DNA of 64,000 nt from CAILUG01 sp041178065 (GTDB lineage Bacteria > Pseudomonadota > Gammaproteobacteria > Pseudomonadales > Pseudohongiellaceae). Shown here piece after piece: positions 9,390-17,593 of this stretch. The position numbers and the translations under genes are program-made. The DNA lies in assembly GCA_041178065.1 (NCBI GenBank), contig JBEGWB010000146.1, positions 1-64,000 of the forward strand, given 5' to 3'. Every line of letters begins with the position of its first letter. Position 1 is the stretch's first letter. The notes under the pieces are model-generated. The model was not told where the DNA came from. It worked only from the letters and a program-made list of their open reading frames with translations, and made no database searches.

Positions 9390-10867
9390 CAGTACATCAC
9401 CACATCGAACTGCTCGATGCTGTACATGGCCTCGACCTGGAAGCTGATGCTCTTGCCCGTGAGCTGGCCGAGATCGGCGACCGCCGCGGATTCCTCGTCA
9501 AGCAAACGATCGACGACGACCTGCGCGGCGCGCACCAGCAGCGCGCTGTTTTCGAAGGCGCGCGACAGACGCATGATCTCCCGGAAGATTTCGTAGCACA
9601 CGGTTTCGGCGGTCTTGATGCTCGCGCGCCCCTTGCAGGTTGGACATTCGTGGCAAAGGATCTGCTGCAGGCTTTCGCGCGTGCGCTTGCGGGTCATCTG
9701 CACGAGACCGAGTTCCGAAATCGGTGAAATCCGGGTGCGTGCAGGATCGCGCTCGAGCGCCTTCTGCAGCGTGCGCAGGACCTGGCGCTGGTGTTCCTCG
9801 TCGGCCATGTCGATGAAGTCGATGATGATGATGCCGCCGATGTTACGCACCTTCAGCTGCCGCGCGATCGCCTTCGCGGCTTCGAGGTTGGTCTTGTAGA
9901 TGGTTTCTTCCTGGTTGTGCGAGCCGAGGAAGGCGCCGGTGTTGACGTCGATCGTCGTCATCGCTTCATTCTGGTCGATGACGAGGTTGCCGCCGCTTTT
10001 CAGGCGCACCGCCCTGCTCAGTGCCTTCTGGATTTCATCCTCGATGCCGAACACATCGAACAGCGGCCGCTCGCCCTGGTACAGCTCGACGTTGCGCTCG
10101 ATCTCCGGAATGAACTCACGCGCGAACTGCAGCACTTCTTCATATATCTGGCGGTCGTCGACGCGGATGCGCTCCACCTGCGGCTTCAGCAGATCACGCA
10201 TCGCGCGCATGTACAGCACGAGGTCGCTGTAGATGACGCTGACATCTTTCGTCTCGCCGATACGGCGCGCTACCGCGCCCCAGACGCGGCGCAGGAATCG
10301 GATGTCGACGAGGAGCTCGCTCTCGCTGACGCCTTCGGCTGCGGTGCGCAGGATGAAGCCGCCCTGGTCCTGCGCGCCGGCCTGCGCCACGGAATTACCC
10401 AACGCTGTCAGCAAGCGCTGGCGTTCTTCCTCGTTTTCGATGCGTTGTGAGATGCCGAGATGCTTGTTGTGTGGCATGTGCACGAGGTAGCGCGCGGCAA
10501 TTGAAAGGTGCGTAGTCAGGCGTGCACCCTTCGTGGCGATCGGTTCCTTGACGACCTGGACGACGAGATGCTGGCCTTCGTGCAGCAGTTCGGCGATAGA
10601 ACGCTCCTGCTCCTGCGGCACCTCGAAGCCGTCCGGGCCCAGCAGGGCGATGTCGGCGGCGTGGATGAAACCGGCGCGCTCGAGACCAATCTCGACAAAT
10701 GCCGCTTGCATGCCAGGCATCACGCGCACGACCTTGCCATGGTAAATGTTGCCGACCGGGCCGCGCTTGTTGTTGCGCTCGATGTAGATTTCCTGCAACA
10801 AACCTTGCTCGGTCAATGCCACCCGGGTTTCGCTGGGGCTGGAATTGATCAGGATCTCGACGCTCAT
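9389..10867 (-). CDS. rng: Ribonuclease G
   Basis: 492 aa from the ATG at 10867; a much longer in-frame extension runs through maf and is rejected because MSVEILINSSPSETRVAL is the conserved N-terminus. RNase G is the single-strand endoribonuclease that matures the 5' end of 16S rRNA and degrades some mRNAs. It has an S1 domain near residues 35-130 (GNIYHGKVVRVMPGMQAAFVEIG), the DNase-I-like catalytic core with the Mg2+ aspartates in IDVNTGAF and IIIDFIDM, and the zinc-link CPTC near the C-terminus. The start overlaps the maf stop by 4 bp (ATGA), and the stop overlaps the yhdP start. Confidence 0.96.
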   Translation of the reverse strand: MSVEILINSSPSETRVALTEQGLLQEIYIERNNKRGPVGNIYHGKVVRVMPGMQAAFVEIGLERAGFIHAADIALLGPDGFEVPQEQERSIAELLHEGQHLVVQVVKEPIATKGARLTTHLSIAARYLVHMPHNKHLGISQRIENEEERQRLLTALGNSVAQAGAQDQGGFILRTAAEGVSESELLVDIRFLRRVWGAVARRIGETKDVSVIYSDLVLYMRAMRDLLKPQVERIRVDDRQIYEEVLQFAREFIPEIERNVELYQGERPLFDVFGIEDEIQKALSRAVRLKSGGNLVIDQNEAMTTIDVNTGAFLGSHNQEETIYKTNLEAAKAIARQLKVRNIGGIIIIDFIDMADEEHQRQVLRTLQKALERDPARTRISPISELGLVQMTRKRTRESLQQILCHECPTCKGRASIKTAETVCYEIFREIMRLSRAFENSALLVRAAQVVVDRLLDEESAAVADLGQLTGKSISFQVEAMYSIEQFDVVMY

Positions 10868-11523
10868 ATGGCAACCCCTTGTTGTTCCCCAGATGCCGCC
10901 GACAGGTTGCCAGCGAGACGCGGCTGCATGAGTGGATCGACGCCGAACATCTTCAGCAGTTGAAGGGTTTCGAACAGCGGCAGGCCCATGACACCGCTGT
11001 AGCTGCCTTCGATACGACTGACGAAGATCGCACCAAGCCCCTGAATGCCATAACCGCCGGCTTTGTCCAGCGGCTCGCCGCTGGCCCAGTAGGCTTCGAT
11101 TTCGTTCTGCTCGATCATGCGGAAATGCACCTCGGTGCTGACGACGACGACTTCTGTCCGCGTTTGCACCCCAACGGCAACCGCAGTCAGTACGCGATGC
11201 GCGCGGCCGGACAGCAGGTGCAGCATCGCGCTTGCTTCGCTCAGCGTTGCGGGTTTGCCAAGAATCTGTCCGTCGCACACGACGGTGGTATCGGCGGCGA
11301 GTACGGGGAGTGGTTGCAGATAGCGCACATCGCGTAATGCCGAAGCGGCCTTCGCGGTGGCCAGACGCCGGACATAGATGTCGGGGCTTTCGCCGGCCAC
11401 AACACTTTCATCGATGTCCTGCGGCAGCAGCGCGGGGCTCAAGCGGACCTGGGCCAGCAATTCACGGCGGCGAGGCGACGCCGAAGCGAGGTAAAGCTGG
11501 GCCTGGGCTGGACTGGGCTGCAT
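10864..11523 (-). CDS. maf: Maf family nucleoside triphosphate pyrophosphatase
   Basis: 219 aa. The opening LYLASASPRRRELLAQ is the Maf signature that binds the nucleotide phosphates; the catalytic aspartate region AADTTVVCDGQILGKP follows around residue 90. Maf proteins hydrolyse non-canonical or excess dTTP/UTP to the monophosphate and are thought to keep modified nucleotides out of nucleic acids. It heads the tightly overlapping operon maf-rng-yhdP-DUF445. In many gammaproteobacteria this block follows mreBCD directly; here mreBCD is 44 kb away. Confidence 0.93.
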   Translation of the reverse strand: MQPSPAQAQLYLASASPRRRELLAQVRLSPALLPQDIDESVVAGESPDIYVRRLATAKAASALRDVRYLQPLPVLAADTTVVCDGQILGKPATLSEASAMLHLLSGRAHRVLTAVAVGVQTRTEVVVVSTEVHFRMIEQNEIEAYWASGEPLDKAGGYGIQGLGAIFVSRIEGSYSGVMGLPLFETLQLLKMFGVDPLMQPRLAGNLSAASGEQQGVAI

Positions 11524-11666
11524 GGCGAGGCGACTGCTTGATCGGGCTTGCGAAAAGGACGGCCATTATCGCCTATAAGCAGCAGCAGGGGTATTAGTCT
11601 TATGCCCGTAACTGCCTGAACACGCACTGAATTCCACTCTCGTGATCAATCTGCTTTAATCACTGC

Positions 11667-12659
11667 ATGGCCGAACTTCGTTTCAAGAACCGTTCTCTTC
11701 CACTGCAACCCTACGAAAGCGTACTCGATTGCCTGCTGCGCAACGGCGAGCATCTCCCCTATGCCTGCAAGGCGGGCATGTGCCAGGCCTGCCTCATTCG
11801 CGCCGTGGACTGCGAGGCCACGCCCGAGTCGCGCAAGTGGATCAAACCGGCGCTGCAGGCGAGGGGCTACACGCTCGCTTGCCAGTGGGTGCCGGAGGGC
11901 GACGTCGCCGCGGAAGTTCCCGCCATCGAGGAGTTTTCGGTGGCCGCGCGCATCGACTCGCTCGCCGTGCTCAATGAACGCGTCATGCGGGTATGTTTGC
12001 GGCCAGAAGATCCGGCGCGCATGTTTGCCTATCGCCCCGGCCAGTACCTGACGCTGATCAATCCCGCGGGGCTCGCGCGCAGTTATTCGATCGCCAATGA
12101 TTACGAAGCGGAGGGCTTCATCGAACTGCACATCGCAAGTACGACGCATGGCGAATTTACGCAGTGGTTATTCACCAAGGCGCAAAGCGGCATGATGCTG
12201 CACATGCGCGGCCCGGCGGGCGAGTGTCACTACGCCAACATCGACGGCGACTCGCATCCACTGCTGCTGGCGGGCACTGGCACGGGACTCGCGCCCCTGT
12301 ACGGCATTGCGCGCGATGCCCTGCAACGCGGACACCGCGGCGAGATAAACCTGTACCACGGCGGACGCACAACTGCACAGCTCTATTACGTTGATGAGCT
12401 CCGTGCTCTGGCCCTTGCACATCCGAATTTTCACTATCATGGCTGCGTCAGCGACACCGGCGCGGCGGCGGGACTCCTGCAGGGCCGTCTCGAGCCGCTC
12501 GTCGAAAAGGGCCTCGACAGTTCAGCAATTGCACAAACGCAAGCCTACCTTTGCGGCGCTCCCGAGTTTGTCCACGCGATGCGCAAACGCCTGTTCCTCA
12601 AGGGCCTGCGCTCGGCCAACATCCACTGCGATCCTTTCACAGAACGCACCGTAGTCTAA
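11667..12659 (+). CDS. 2Fe-2S ferredoxin / FAD / NAD(P)H oxidoreductase
   Basis: 330 aa. The N-terminal plant-type ferredoxin domain holds cysteines C34, C39, C42 and C72 in YACKAGMCQACL...LACQW. It is followed by an FAD-binding barrel with ARSYSIAN and an NAD(P)-binding domain with GTGTGLAPL. This is the one-chain reductase layout of phenol hydroxylase or CDP-6-deoxyglucose reductase partners: NAD(P)H to FAD to 2Fe-2S to an acceptor protein. The gene 13 bp downstream encodes an FMN/3Fe-4S protein on the same strand, an obvious candidate acceptor. No oxygenase is nearby. No strong ribosome binding site is visible at this ATG. Confidence 0.88.
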   Translation: MAELRFKNRSLPLQPYESVLDCLLRNGEHLPYACKAGMCQACLIRAVDCEATPESRKWIKPALQARGYTLACQWVPEGDVAAEVPAIEEFSVAARIDSLAVLNERVMRVCLRPEDPARMFAYRPGQYLTLINPAGLARSYSIANDYEAEGFIELHIASTTHGEFTQWLFTKAQSGMMLHMRGPAGECHYANIDGDSHPLLLAGTGTGLAPLYGIARDALQRGHRGEINLYHGGRTTAQLYYVDELRALALAHPNFHYHGCVSDTGAAAGLLQGRLEPLVEKGLDSSAIAQTQAYLCGAPEFVHAMRKRLFLKGLRSANIHCDPFTERTVV

Positions 12660-12672
12660 CGGAACACCACTC

Positions 12673-14175
12673 ATGGATTTTTTCCCGCAGTTTGGCCGAG
12701 TTGTCCACACGATCTCGGCCATGCTATTCGACGCATTCATTATCGGCATGTCGCTGCTGATCCTCGCAGGCATCGCGCTGTACATCATCGACAGGACGCA
12801 GACCGAACACACCATCCGGCGCAACTACCCGCTGATCGGGCGCCTGCGTTACCTGTTCGAACGGCTCGGCGAATTCTTCCGTCAATATTTCTTCTCGATG
12901 GATCGAGAGGAGCTGCCCTTCAATCGCGCGCAACGCTCGTGGGTGTACCGGGCGGCGAAAAATCTCGACAACACACAGGCCTTCGGTTCAACGCGCGACC
13001 ACGAGCGTGAAGGCCATATCGTCTTCGTCAACGCGGGCTTTCCGACACTCGACGAGGAAGGCACGCCAGTCGAGCCGATCGTATTCGGGCCAGGCGCGCG
13101 CCAGCCTTACAGTAGCTCCTCGCTGTTCAACATTTCGGGCATGAGTTACGGCGCGATTTCCAGGCCTGCGGTACGCGCACTGTCGCGCGGCGCCGAGATG
13201 GCCGGGTGCTGGATGTGCACTGGCGAGGGCGGACTGAGCGACTACCATCTCGAAGGCAACTGCGACGTGGTGTTCCAGATCGGTACGGCAAAATACGGTG
13301 TGCGCGACGAATTCGGCAAGTACGATCTCGAACGGCTGAAGGAAGTATCCGGACTGCCGCAGGTCCGGATGCTGGAACTCAAGCTCAGCCAGGGCGCCAA
13401 GCCAGGCAAGGGCGGCATCCTGCCGGCTGTCAAGGTCACCGCGGAAATCGCGCGCATCCGCTGCATTGCTGAAGGCAAGGCGTCGATCAGTCCCAACCGC
13501 CATTACGACATTCAAAACAATCGCGAGCTCCTCGAGCACATCAACTGGTTGCGTGAATTCTCCGGCAAGCCGGTAGGCATCAAGACCGTCCTGGGCGACG
13601 AAACGTGGATCAGCGAACTGCTGCAGACTGTGCACGAGATGGGTGCGGACATGGCGCCCGACTTCATTACGCTCGACGGCGCCGACGGCGGCACAGGCGC
13701 GGCGCCGATGACGCTGATCGACGACGTGGGCATGGGCCTGCGTGAAGCCCTGCCGCTACTTGTCGACAAGCTGCACCAGTATGGCCTCAAGGATCGTATC
13801 CGCGTGATCGCATCCGGCAAACTGATCAACCCCGCCGACGTGGCATGGGCGCTGTGTATCGGTGCCGACGCCATCAATAACGCGCGTGGCTTCATGTTCT
13901 CGCTGGGATGCATCCAGGCGATGCAGTGCAACCAGAACACCTGCCCTACTGGCATCACGACGCATGATCCGAAACTGCAGCGCGGCCTCATCGTCGGCGA
14001 CAAGGCCGAACGCGTGGCGAACTACCAGCGCAACATGATCCGGGAACTGAACGTCATCGCGCATTCCTGTGGCGTGCCAAACGCACGGCACCTGACACGC
14101 AAGCATGCGCGCGTGGTGCAAAGCCCGAATGCGAGCGTCAGTCTGGTGGATTACTACAGGCGCAAGCCCGAGTAA
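12673..14175 (+). CDS. FMN-binding glutamate synthase family protein, membrane-tethered
   Basis: 500 aa. One N-terminal transmembrane helix (about residues 16-36) precedes the glutamate-synthase central/FMN domain: NISGMSYGAISRPAVRALSRGA, the EGGLSDYHLEG loop, KPGKGGILP, and LDGADGGTGAAP for FMN phosphate binding. The 3Fe-4S cysteines of the GltB type are at C413, C419 and C424 (C-x5-C-x4-C). No amidotransferase domain is present, so it cannot by itself use glutamine as GltB does. Such stand-alone proteins are widespread but functionally undefined. It is paired with the upstream reductase, which could supply electrons. Confidence 0.87.
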   Translation: MDFFPQFGRVVHTISAMLFDAFIIGMSLLILAGIALYIIDRTQTEHTIRRNYPLIGRLRYLFERLGEFFRQYFFSMDREELPFNRAQRSWVYRAAKNLDNTQAFGSTRDHEREGHIVFVNAGFPTLDEEGTPVEPIVFGPGARQPYSSSSLFNISGMSYGAISRPAVRALSRGAEMAGCWMCTGEGGLSDYHLEGNCDVVFQIGTAKYGVRDEFGKYDLERLKEVSGLPQVRMLELKLSQGAKPGKGGILPAVKVTAEIARIRCIAEGKASISPNRHYDIQNNRELLEHINWLREFSGKPVGIKTVLGDETWISELLQTVHEMGADMAPDFITLDGADGGTGAAPMTLIDDVGMGLREALPLLVDKLHQYGLKDRIRVIASGKLINPADVAWALCIGADAINNARGFMFSLGCIQAMQCNQNTCPTGITTHDPKLQRGLIVGDKAERVANYQRNMIRELNVIAHSCGVPNARHLTRKHARVVQSPNASVSLVDYYRRKPE

Positions 14176-14244
14176 GGAAACAGGCTCCAGGCGCCGCGCG
14201 CCTTGCGGGAAACCCCCTGCCGGCTGCGCATTGGAACCACGCGG

Positions 14245-15009
14245 CTAGCGGTTGTTCTTCTGCCACTCGACGACAGCGCTGAAGGGCACGCTACCGCCGA
14301 AGATATCGAGCGCGCTGCCGATCGTCAGGTCGACGCGACCCTTGCCGAGTGTCTTCACGCGATCGAGATCGGCCAGTTCATGCACGCCACCGGCATACGT
14401 GACCGGATGTGGACTGTGCTCACCGAGCAGTTCGATCAACTCTTCCTGTATGCCCTGCCGCAAACCTTCGACGTCGACACCATGCACGAGGAATTCGGCG
14501 CAGCTGTCGGCGAGCTTGTGCAGCAACGCGGCATCGACTTTCTCATCGGTGAATTGCTGCCAGCGATCAGTGACAACATAGAAGGCTCCGGCGCGCTTGC
14601 GGCAGCTCAAATCGAGCACGAGGCGCTCGCGGCCGACTACCGAGACGAGTTTCGCGAGCTTGCCATAATCGATACGGCCGCCGGAAAACACGAAGGAGGT
14701 GACAATGACATGGCTCGCGCCCGCTTCGAGAAATAGCGGTGCATTCTGCGGATTCACGCCGCCGCCATACTGCATGCCGCCTTGCCATGTGCGCAGCGCG
14801 GACAGTGCGGCGTCCTGGTTACCAGTGCCGAGTGATATAACGTGGCCGCCAGGCATGTCTGCATCGCGATACAGCGCCGCGTAGTCTGCGGGCGCGCGAT
14901 TGGTGCTAAAGTTGGTGCGAAGATTGTCGGTATTCGCCTCATCGAGCGAACCTCCGACGATCTGGACGACCTTACCGTTGTGCAAATCTATGCAGGGACG
15001 GAATCTCAT
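14245..15009 (-). CDS. hisA: Phosphoribosyl-AICAR ribotide isomerase, eukaryotic type (HisA/HIS6)
   Basis: 254 aa TIM barrel. Residue pattern follows fungal HIS6 rather than ordinary bacterial HisA: FRPCIDLHNGKVVQIVGGSL at the start, the YGGGVN strand, HVIVTSFVFSGG, LVLDLSCRK, a WQQFTD segment, LVHGVDVEGL, TYAGGVHELADL and DLTIGSALDIFGG. The enzyme isomerises ProFAR to PRFAR, the fourth step of histidine synthesis. The gene stands alone: no other his gene is in the window. It converges on the FMN protein gene and lies 27 bp downstream of the metallo-hydrolase start region on the same strand. The catalytic aspartate of strand 1 (CID) is present. Confidence 0.88.
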   Translation of the reverse strand: MRFRPCIDLHNGKVVQIVGGSLDEANTDNLRTNFSTNRAPADYAALYRDADMPGGHVISLGTGNQDAALSALRTWQGGMQYGGGVNPQNAPLFLEAGASHVIVTSFVFSGGRIDYGKLAKLVSVVGRERLVLDLSCRKRAGAFYVVTDRWQQFTDEKVDAALLHKLADSCAEFLVHGVDVEGLRQGIQEELIELLGEHSPHPVTYAGGVHELADLDRVKTLGKGRVDLTIGSALDIFGGSVPFSAVVEWQKNNR

Positions 15010-15036
15010 CGATATTACTGTGCGCTCTGTCTTGAA

Positions 15037-15993
15037 TCAGTTCTGGGAAAGTTCGTTGAAAAAAGCCGTGACGAAGTCGTCGCCAGCCGTGGCGACGCCG
15101 GCCGAAAACTGCTCGTCGTATTCCGCGGTGGGTTTGCCGGCCTTGATCTGTTCAAGGTCGTTGCCGGCGCTGATGCCGGCCTGGATTCGGGCGCGGATCG
15201 TCTCGAGCATCGTCAGCTGCGCTTGCACGTCGCTGCGCCTGCTCGGCACGCCATGGCCGGGGAGGAGAACGGTGTCGTCGTCAGAAATTTCGAGCAATTG
15301 TTCATAGGCTGACATGATTCCAAGGATGCTGCCATTGGCGCTGAGATCGGCGCGCGGATAGCCGACGGTACGGAACACGTCGCCGGTATGAATGATATTG
15401 AGATTCTCGAAGACGACGAACGAATCGCCATCCGTGTGCGCGGGTGCGACGTGGAACGCATGGATGTCGTGGCCGTTCAGATGAAAGTCGACGGTGTTAG
15501 CGAAGGTAACCACCGGCAGACCAACCCGCTCTTCGGCGCTGAGCGCGCGATTAAGGTCCGCGCCGGTGAAACCCTTCACCAGGTTCGTCCGCACGTTGTC
15601 ATGCGCGACGATGACGGCACCGGCCTCGCCGAAGTTGGCGTTGCCACCGGTATGGTCGCCGTGATGGTGTGTATTGAAAATGAAGCGGATCGGCTGGTCG
15701 CTGAGGTCTTGCACTGCGGCAATGATCTTTTCCGTCAGCGGGGCAAACTGGTCATCGATGAGGAACACGCCATCCGGGCCGATCGACACGCCGATGTTGC
15801 CGCCCTGTCCCGTGAGATAGAAGAGTCCCGGTGCCAGTTCGTGCGCCACGACATCGACATTGCTGAAATCCTGTTCCGCCGCCTGCACCGACGGAGCGAG
15901 GGCCAGCATCGAGACGGAAACTGCCAGCATGGAAGCCGACAGTGTCGGCTGGAAAACAGAACGCACAGCGAGTGCACTGACGGTCCTTATCAT
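15037..15993 (-). CDS. Secreted metallo-beta-lactamase-fold hydrolase
   Basis: 318 aa from the ATG at 15993; a GTG five codons upstream (16008) with an AGGG stretch before it is an alternative start. A signal peptide ends near APSVQAAEQD. The MBL metal site NTHHHGDHTGG, the later HTGDVF and the LLPGHG histidine are all present, so a two-metal hydrolase is expected in the periplasm. It resembles the quinoprotein-relay/SoxH-like and subclass-B-like groups, whose substrates are mostly unknown. True beta-lactamase activity cannot be claimed. It is divergent from phoH across about 500 bp. Confidence 0.85.
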   Translation of the reverse strand: MIRTVSALAVRSVFQPTLSASMLAVSVSMLALAPSVQAAEQDFSNVDVVAHELAPGLFYLTGQGGNIGVSIGPDGVFLIDDQFAPLTEKIIAAVQDLSDQPIRFIFNTHHHGDHTGGNANFGEAGAVIVAHDNVRTNLVKGFTGADLNRALSAEERVGLPVVTFANTVDFHLNGHDIHAFHVAPAHTDGDSFVVFENLNIIHTGDVFRTVGYPRADLSANGSILGIMSAYEQLLEISDDDTVLLPGHGVPSRRSDVQAQLTMLETIRARIQAGISAGNDLEQIKAGKPTAEYDEQFSAGVATAGDDFVTAFFNELSQN

Positions 15994-16502
15994 TGCGGTT
16001 TTGTTCACGTGTACGACCCTGGGAAAAAGAGCCGGTAGCATACCCAAAAGACCCAAGCCCTTACACCGGGGAATTACCTGCTCTTAACCTCGTTTTTACG
16101 CGGCTTTTCCGCCTGCAGCCGCGAGCTCAAATTGGCATTGCGAGCCCTTGTGTCACTGTGGCAGACTGCGGTCATCCCCCAGCAACCAAACGCGAGCGTT
16201 ATGTTGCCTTCACGCCAGAGTCTCGAGCTGGACGCGGTACCTTCACCGGGACTGCGAACGACGTGAGACTGCTGTCCTCCGATAGAGTGTCCGAATGCCG
16301 CAAGCCGGCGAGGAGGGTACTCGTCACCTCCTGAAAAACCTGATTCAAGTTCCGAGTGCAGCGCACCCAGCGGCGCACGCTCTTCAAGGTTTGCAGCTCT
16401 TTCCGGCAGCCATCCATCAGCCCCGGACCGTGCCACAAGCTTGTTTCTGCCAGCAGTTCCAGATGTTCAGTTATCAGCTCATTTAGCGGAGGCAGTGAAT
16501 AT
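15994..16502. other. Divergent intergenic region, no gene seen
   Basis: About 509 bases between the outward-reading MBL hydrolase and phoH genes. Open frames here lack ribosome binding sites and recognisable content. It presumably holds both promoters, but I could not pick boxes with confidence. Only the GGAGG ribosome binding site of phoH at 16488-16492 is clear. Confidence 0.5.
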
Positions 16503-17336
16503 ATGGCCAGAAGATCTCATGTTAAGCGCCAGGGCAAAGTCCAGGGTGAACACGAGGCGACAAGTTACCGAGACAGTTTCCACGACGGCAAGCGCGGCAA
16601 AGAGCAGAGAGGCCGCCACAAGCGCAAAACGCACGAAGAACCCAGCAACATCGTCGACCTCATTGCACGCAACAACCAGGTCGACACCGCCTACACTCCG
16701 CACCGCATCAAGGCGCCACTGCGCGCCCAGACTCCTTCACAGCAACGCTACATCGACGCCATCAAGAATAACTGCCTGACCTTCGGCATCGGCCCCGCCG
16801 GTACCGGTAAATCCTATTGCGCGGGAGCACTGGCCGCCGAAGCGCTGGAATCGGGCCGAATCGAACGCATCATCCTGACGCGCCCCGCCGTCGAAGCCGG
16901 CGAACAGCTGGGCTTCCTGCCGGGTGAAGTGGAAGAAAAATATGCGGTATACATTGACGCCTTCCGCGACATTCTCAACGAACGTCTGGGCCGTGGCGTC
17001 GTCGACTATTGTCTGCGTCACGGCCGCATTGTCGGCGCCCCGCTGGCGTATATGCGCGGCAAGACCTTCAACAACAACACCTTTGTCATTCTCGATGAGG
17101 CGCAGAACACTAGCCCCGCGCAAATGAAGATGTTCCTGACGCGTATCGGCGAGAACGCGAAAGTAGTCATCAATGGCGACATCCGCCAGAGCGACATTCG
17201 CGGGCCGAACGGACTTGCCGACGCAATCGACAAAGTACGCGGCCTGCCTGGCGTGCATATCCATGCTTTCGAACGCGGGGATATCGTGCGCAGCGGCCTT
17301 GTGAAGCACATCCTGGATCGTTACGAACCGGCCTGA
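16503..17336 (+). CDS. PhoH family ATPase
   Basis: 277 aa from the ATG at 16503, preceded by GGAGG with 10 nt spacing. A Lys/Arg-rich, probably disordered first 75 residues (MARRSHVKRQGKV, RGKEQRGRHKRK) is followed by the PhoH nucleotide-binding domain: Walker A GPAGTGKS, ILTRPAVEAGEQLGFLPG, Walker B FVILDEAQN, and the GDIRQSDI motif. PhoH-type proteins are cytoplasmic ATPases related to the N-terminal half of superfamily I helicases and are linked to RNA metabolism. The basic N-terminus would suit nucleic-acid binding. Confidence 0.9.
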   Translation: MARRSHVKRQGKVQGEHEATSYRDSFHDGKRGKEQRGRHKRKTHEEPSNIVDLIARNNQVDTAYTPHRIKAPLRAQTPSQQRYIDAIKNNCLTFGIGPAGTGKSYCAGALAAEALESGRIERIILTRPAVEAGEQLGFLPGEVEEKYAVYIDAFRDILNERLGRGVVDYCLRHGRIVGAPLAYMRGKTFNNNTFVILDEAQNTSPAQMKMFLTRIGENAKVVINGDIRQSDIRGPNGLADAIDKVRGLPGVHIHAFERGDIVRSGLVKHILDRYEPA

Positions 17337-17360
17337 GACTGGCCGCACGGCAAGGGACAA

Positions 17361-17453
17361 AAGTCAGGGGACAGACCACCAGGGGGCAATGTTGCCTTTG
17401 CGTGTCACCACGATTGGACAGGCACAGGCTCCTGAGGCCTGTCCCCCGACTTG
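17361..17453. repeat. Imperfect inverted repeat, GGGGACAG family
   Basis: Arms 17361-17377 and 17437-17453 read AAGTCAGGGGACAGACC and GGCCTGTCCCCCGACTT, complementary apart from about three positions, with a 59-base loop. It lies between the phoH stop and the xdhC-like promoter. Related GGGACAGGC words recur at 22312-22335 and 41175-41183. This resembles REP-type intergenic palindromes; no transposase gene is in the window. Confidence 0.6.
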
Positions 17454-17557
17454 CCCTTACGCCCCTTCCCCCCCGACAGCCTTAGTGCCGTTCGCTGACG
17501 TCCTGCCTCCACCGTTCGGACGGATCCGCTGCTAGCCTCTCCCCTGAGTTCCTCCCG

Positions 17558-17563
17558 TATAAT
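17558..17563 (+). promoter_or_regulatory. Candidate -10 box before the XdhC-type gene
   Basis: Exact TATAAT, 31 bases before the ATG at 17594. The hexamer 17 bases upstream (GCCTCT) is a poor -35 box, so an activator or a weak promoter is implied. Confidence 0.4.
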
Positions 17564-17593
17564 CCCCGCGCCTTGTGTACTCGCGGGAACCTC

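Noticed and set aside
15037..15993. Calling the MBL protein a beta-lactamase
   Set aside because: Metal motifs are shared by many hydrolases; nothing seen separates it from non-antibiotic families.
16074..16436. Minus-strand open frame between the MBL hydrolase and phoH
   Set aside because: No ribosome binding site, no recognisable motif, atypical residue mix; left as intergenic.
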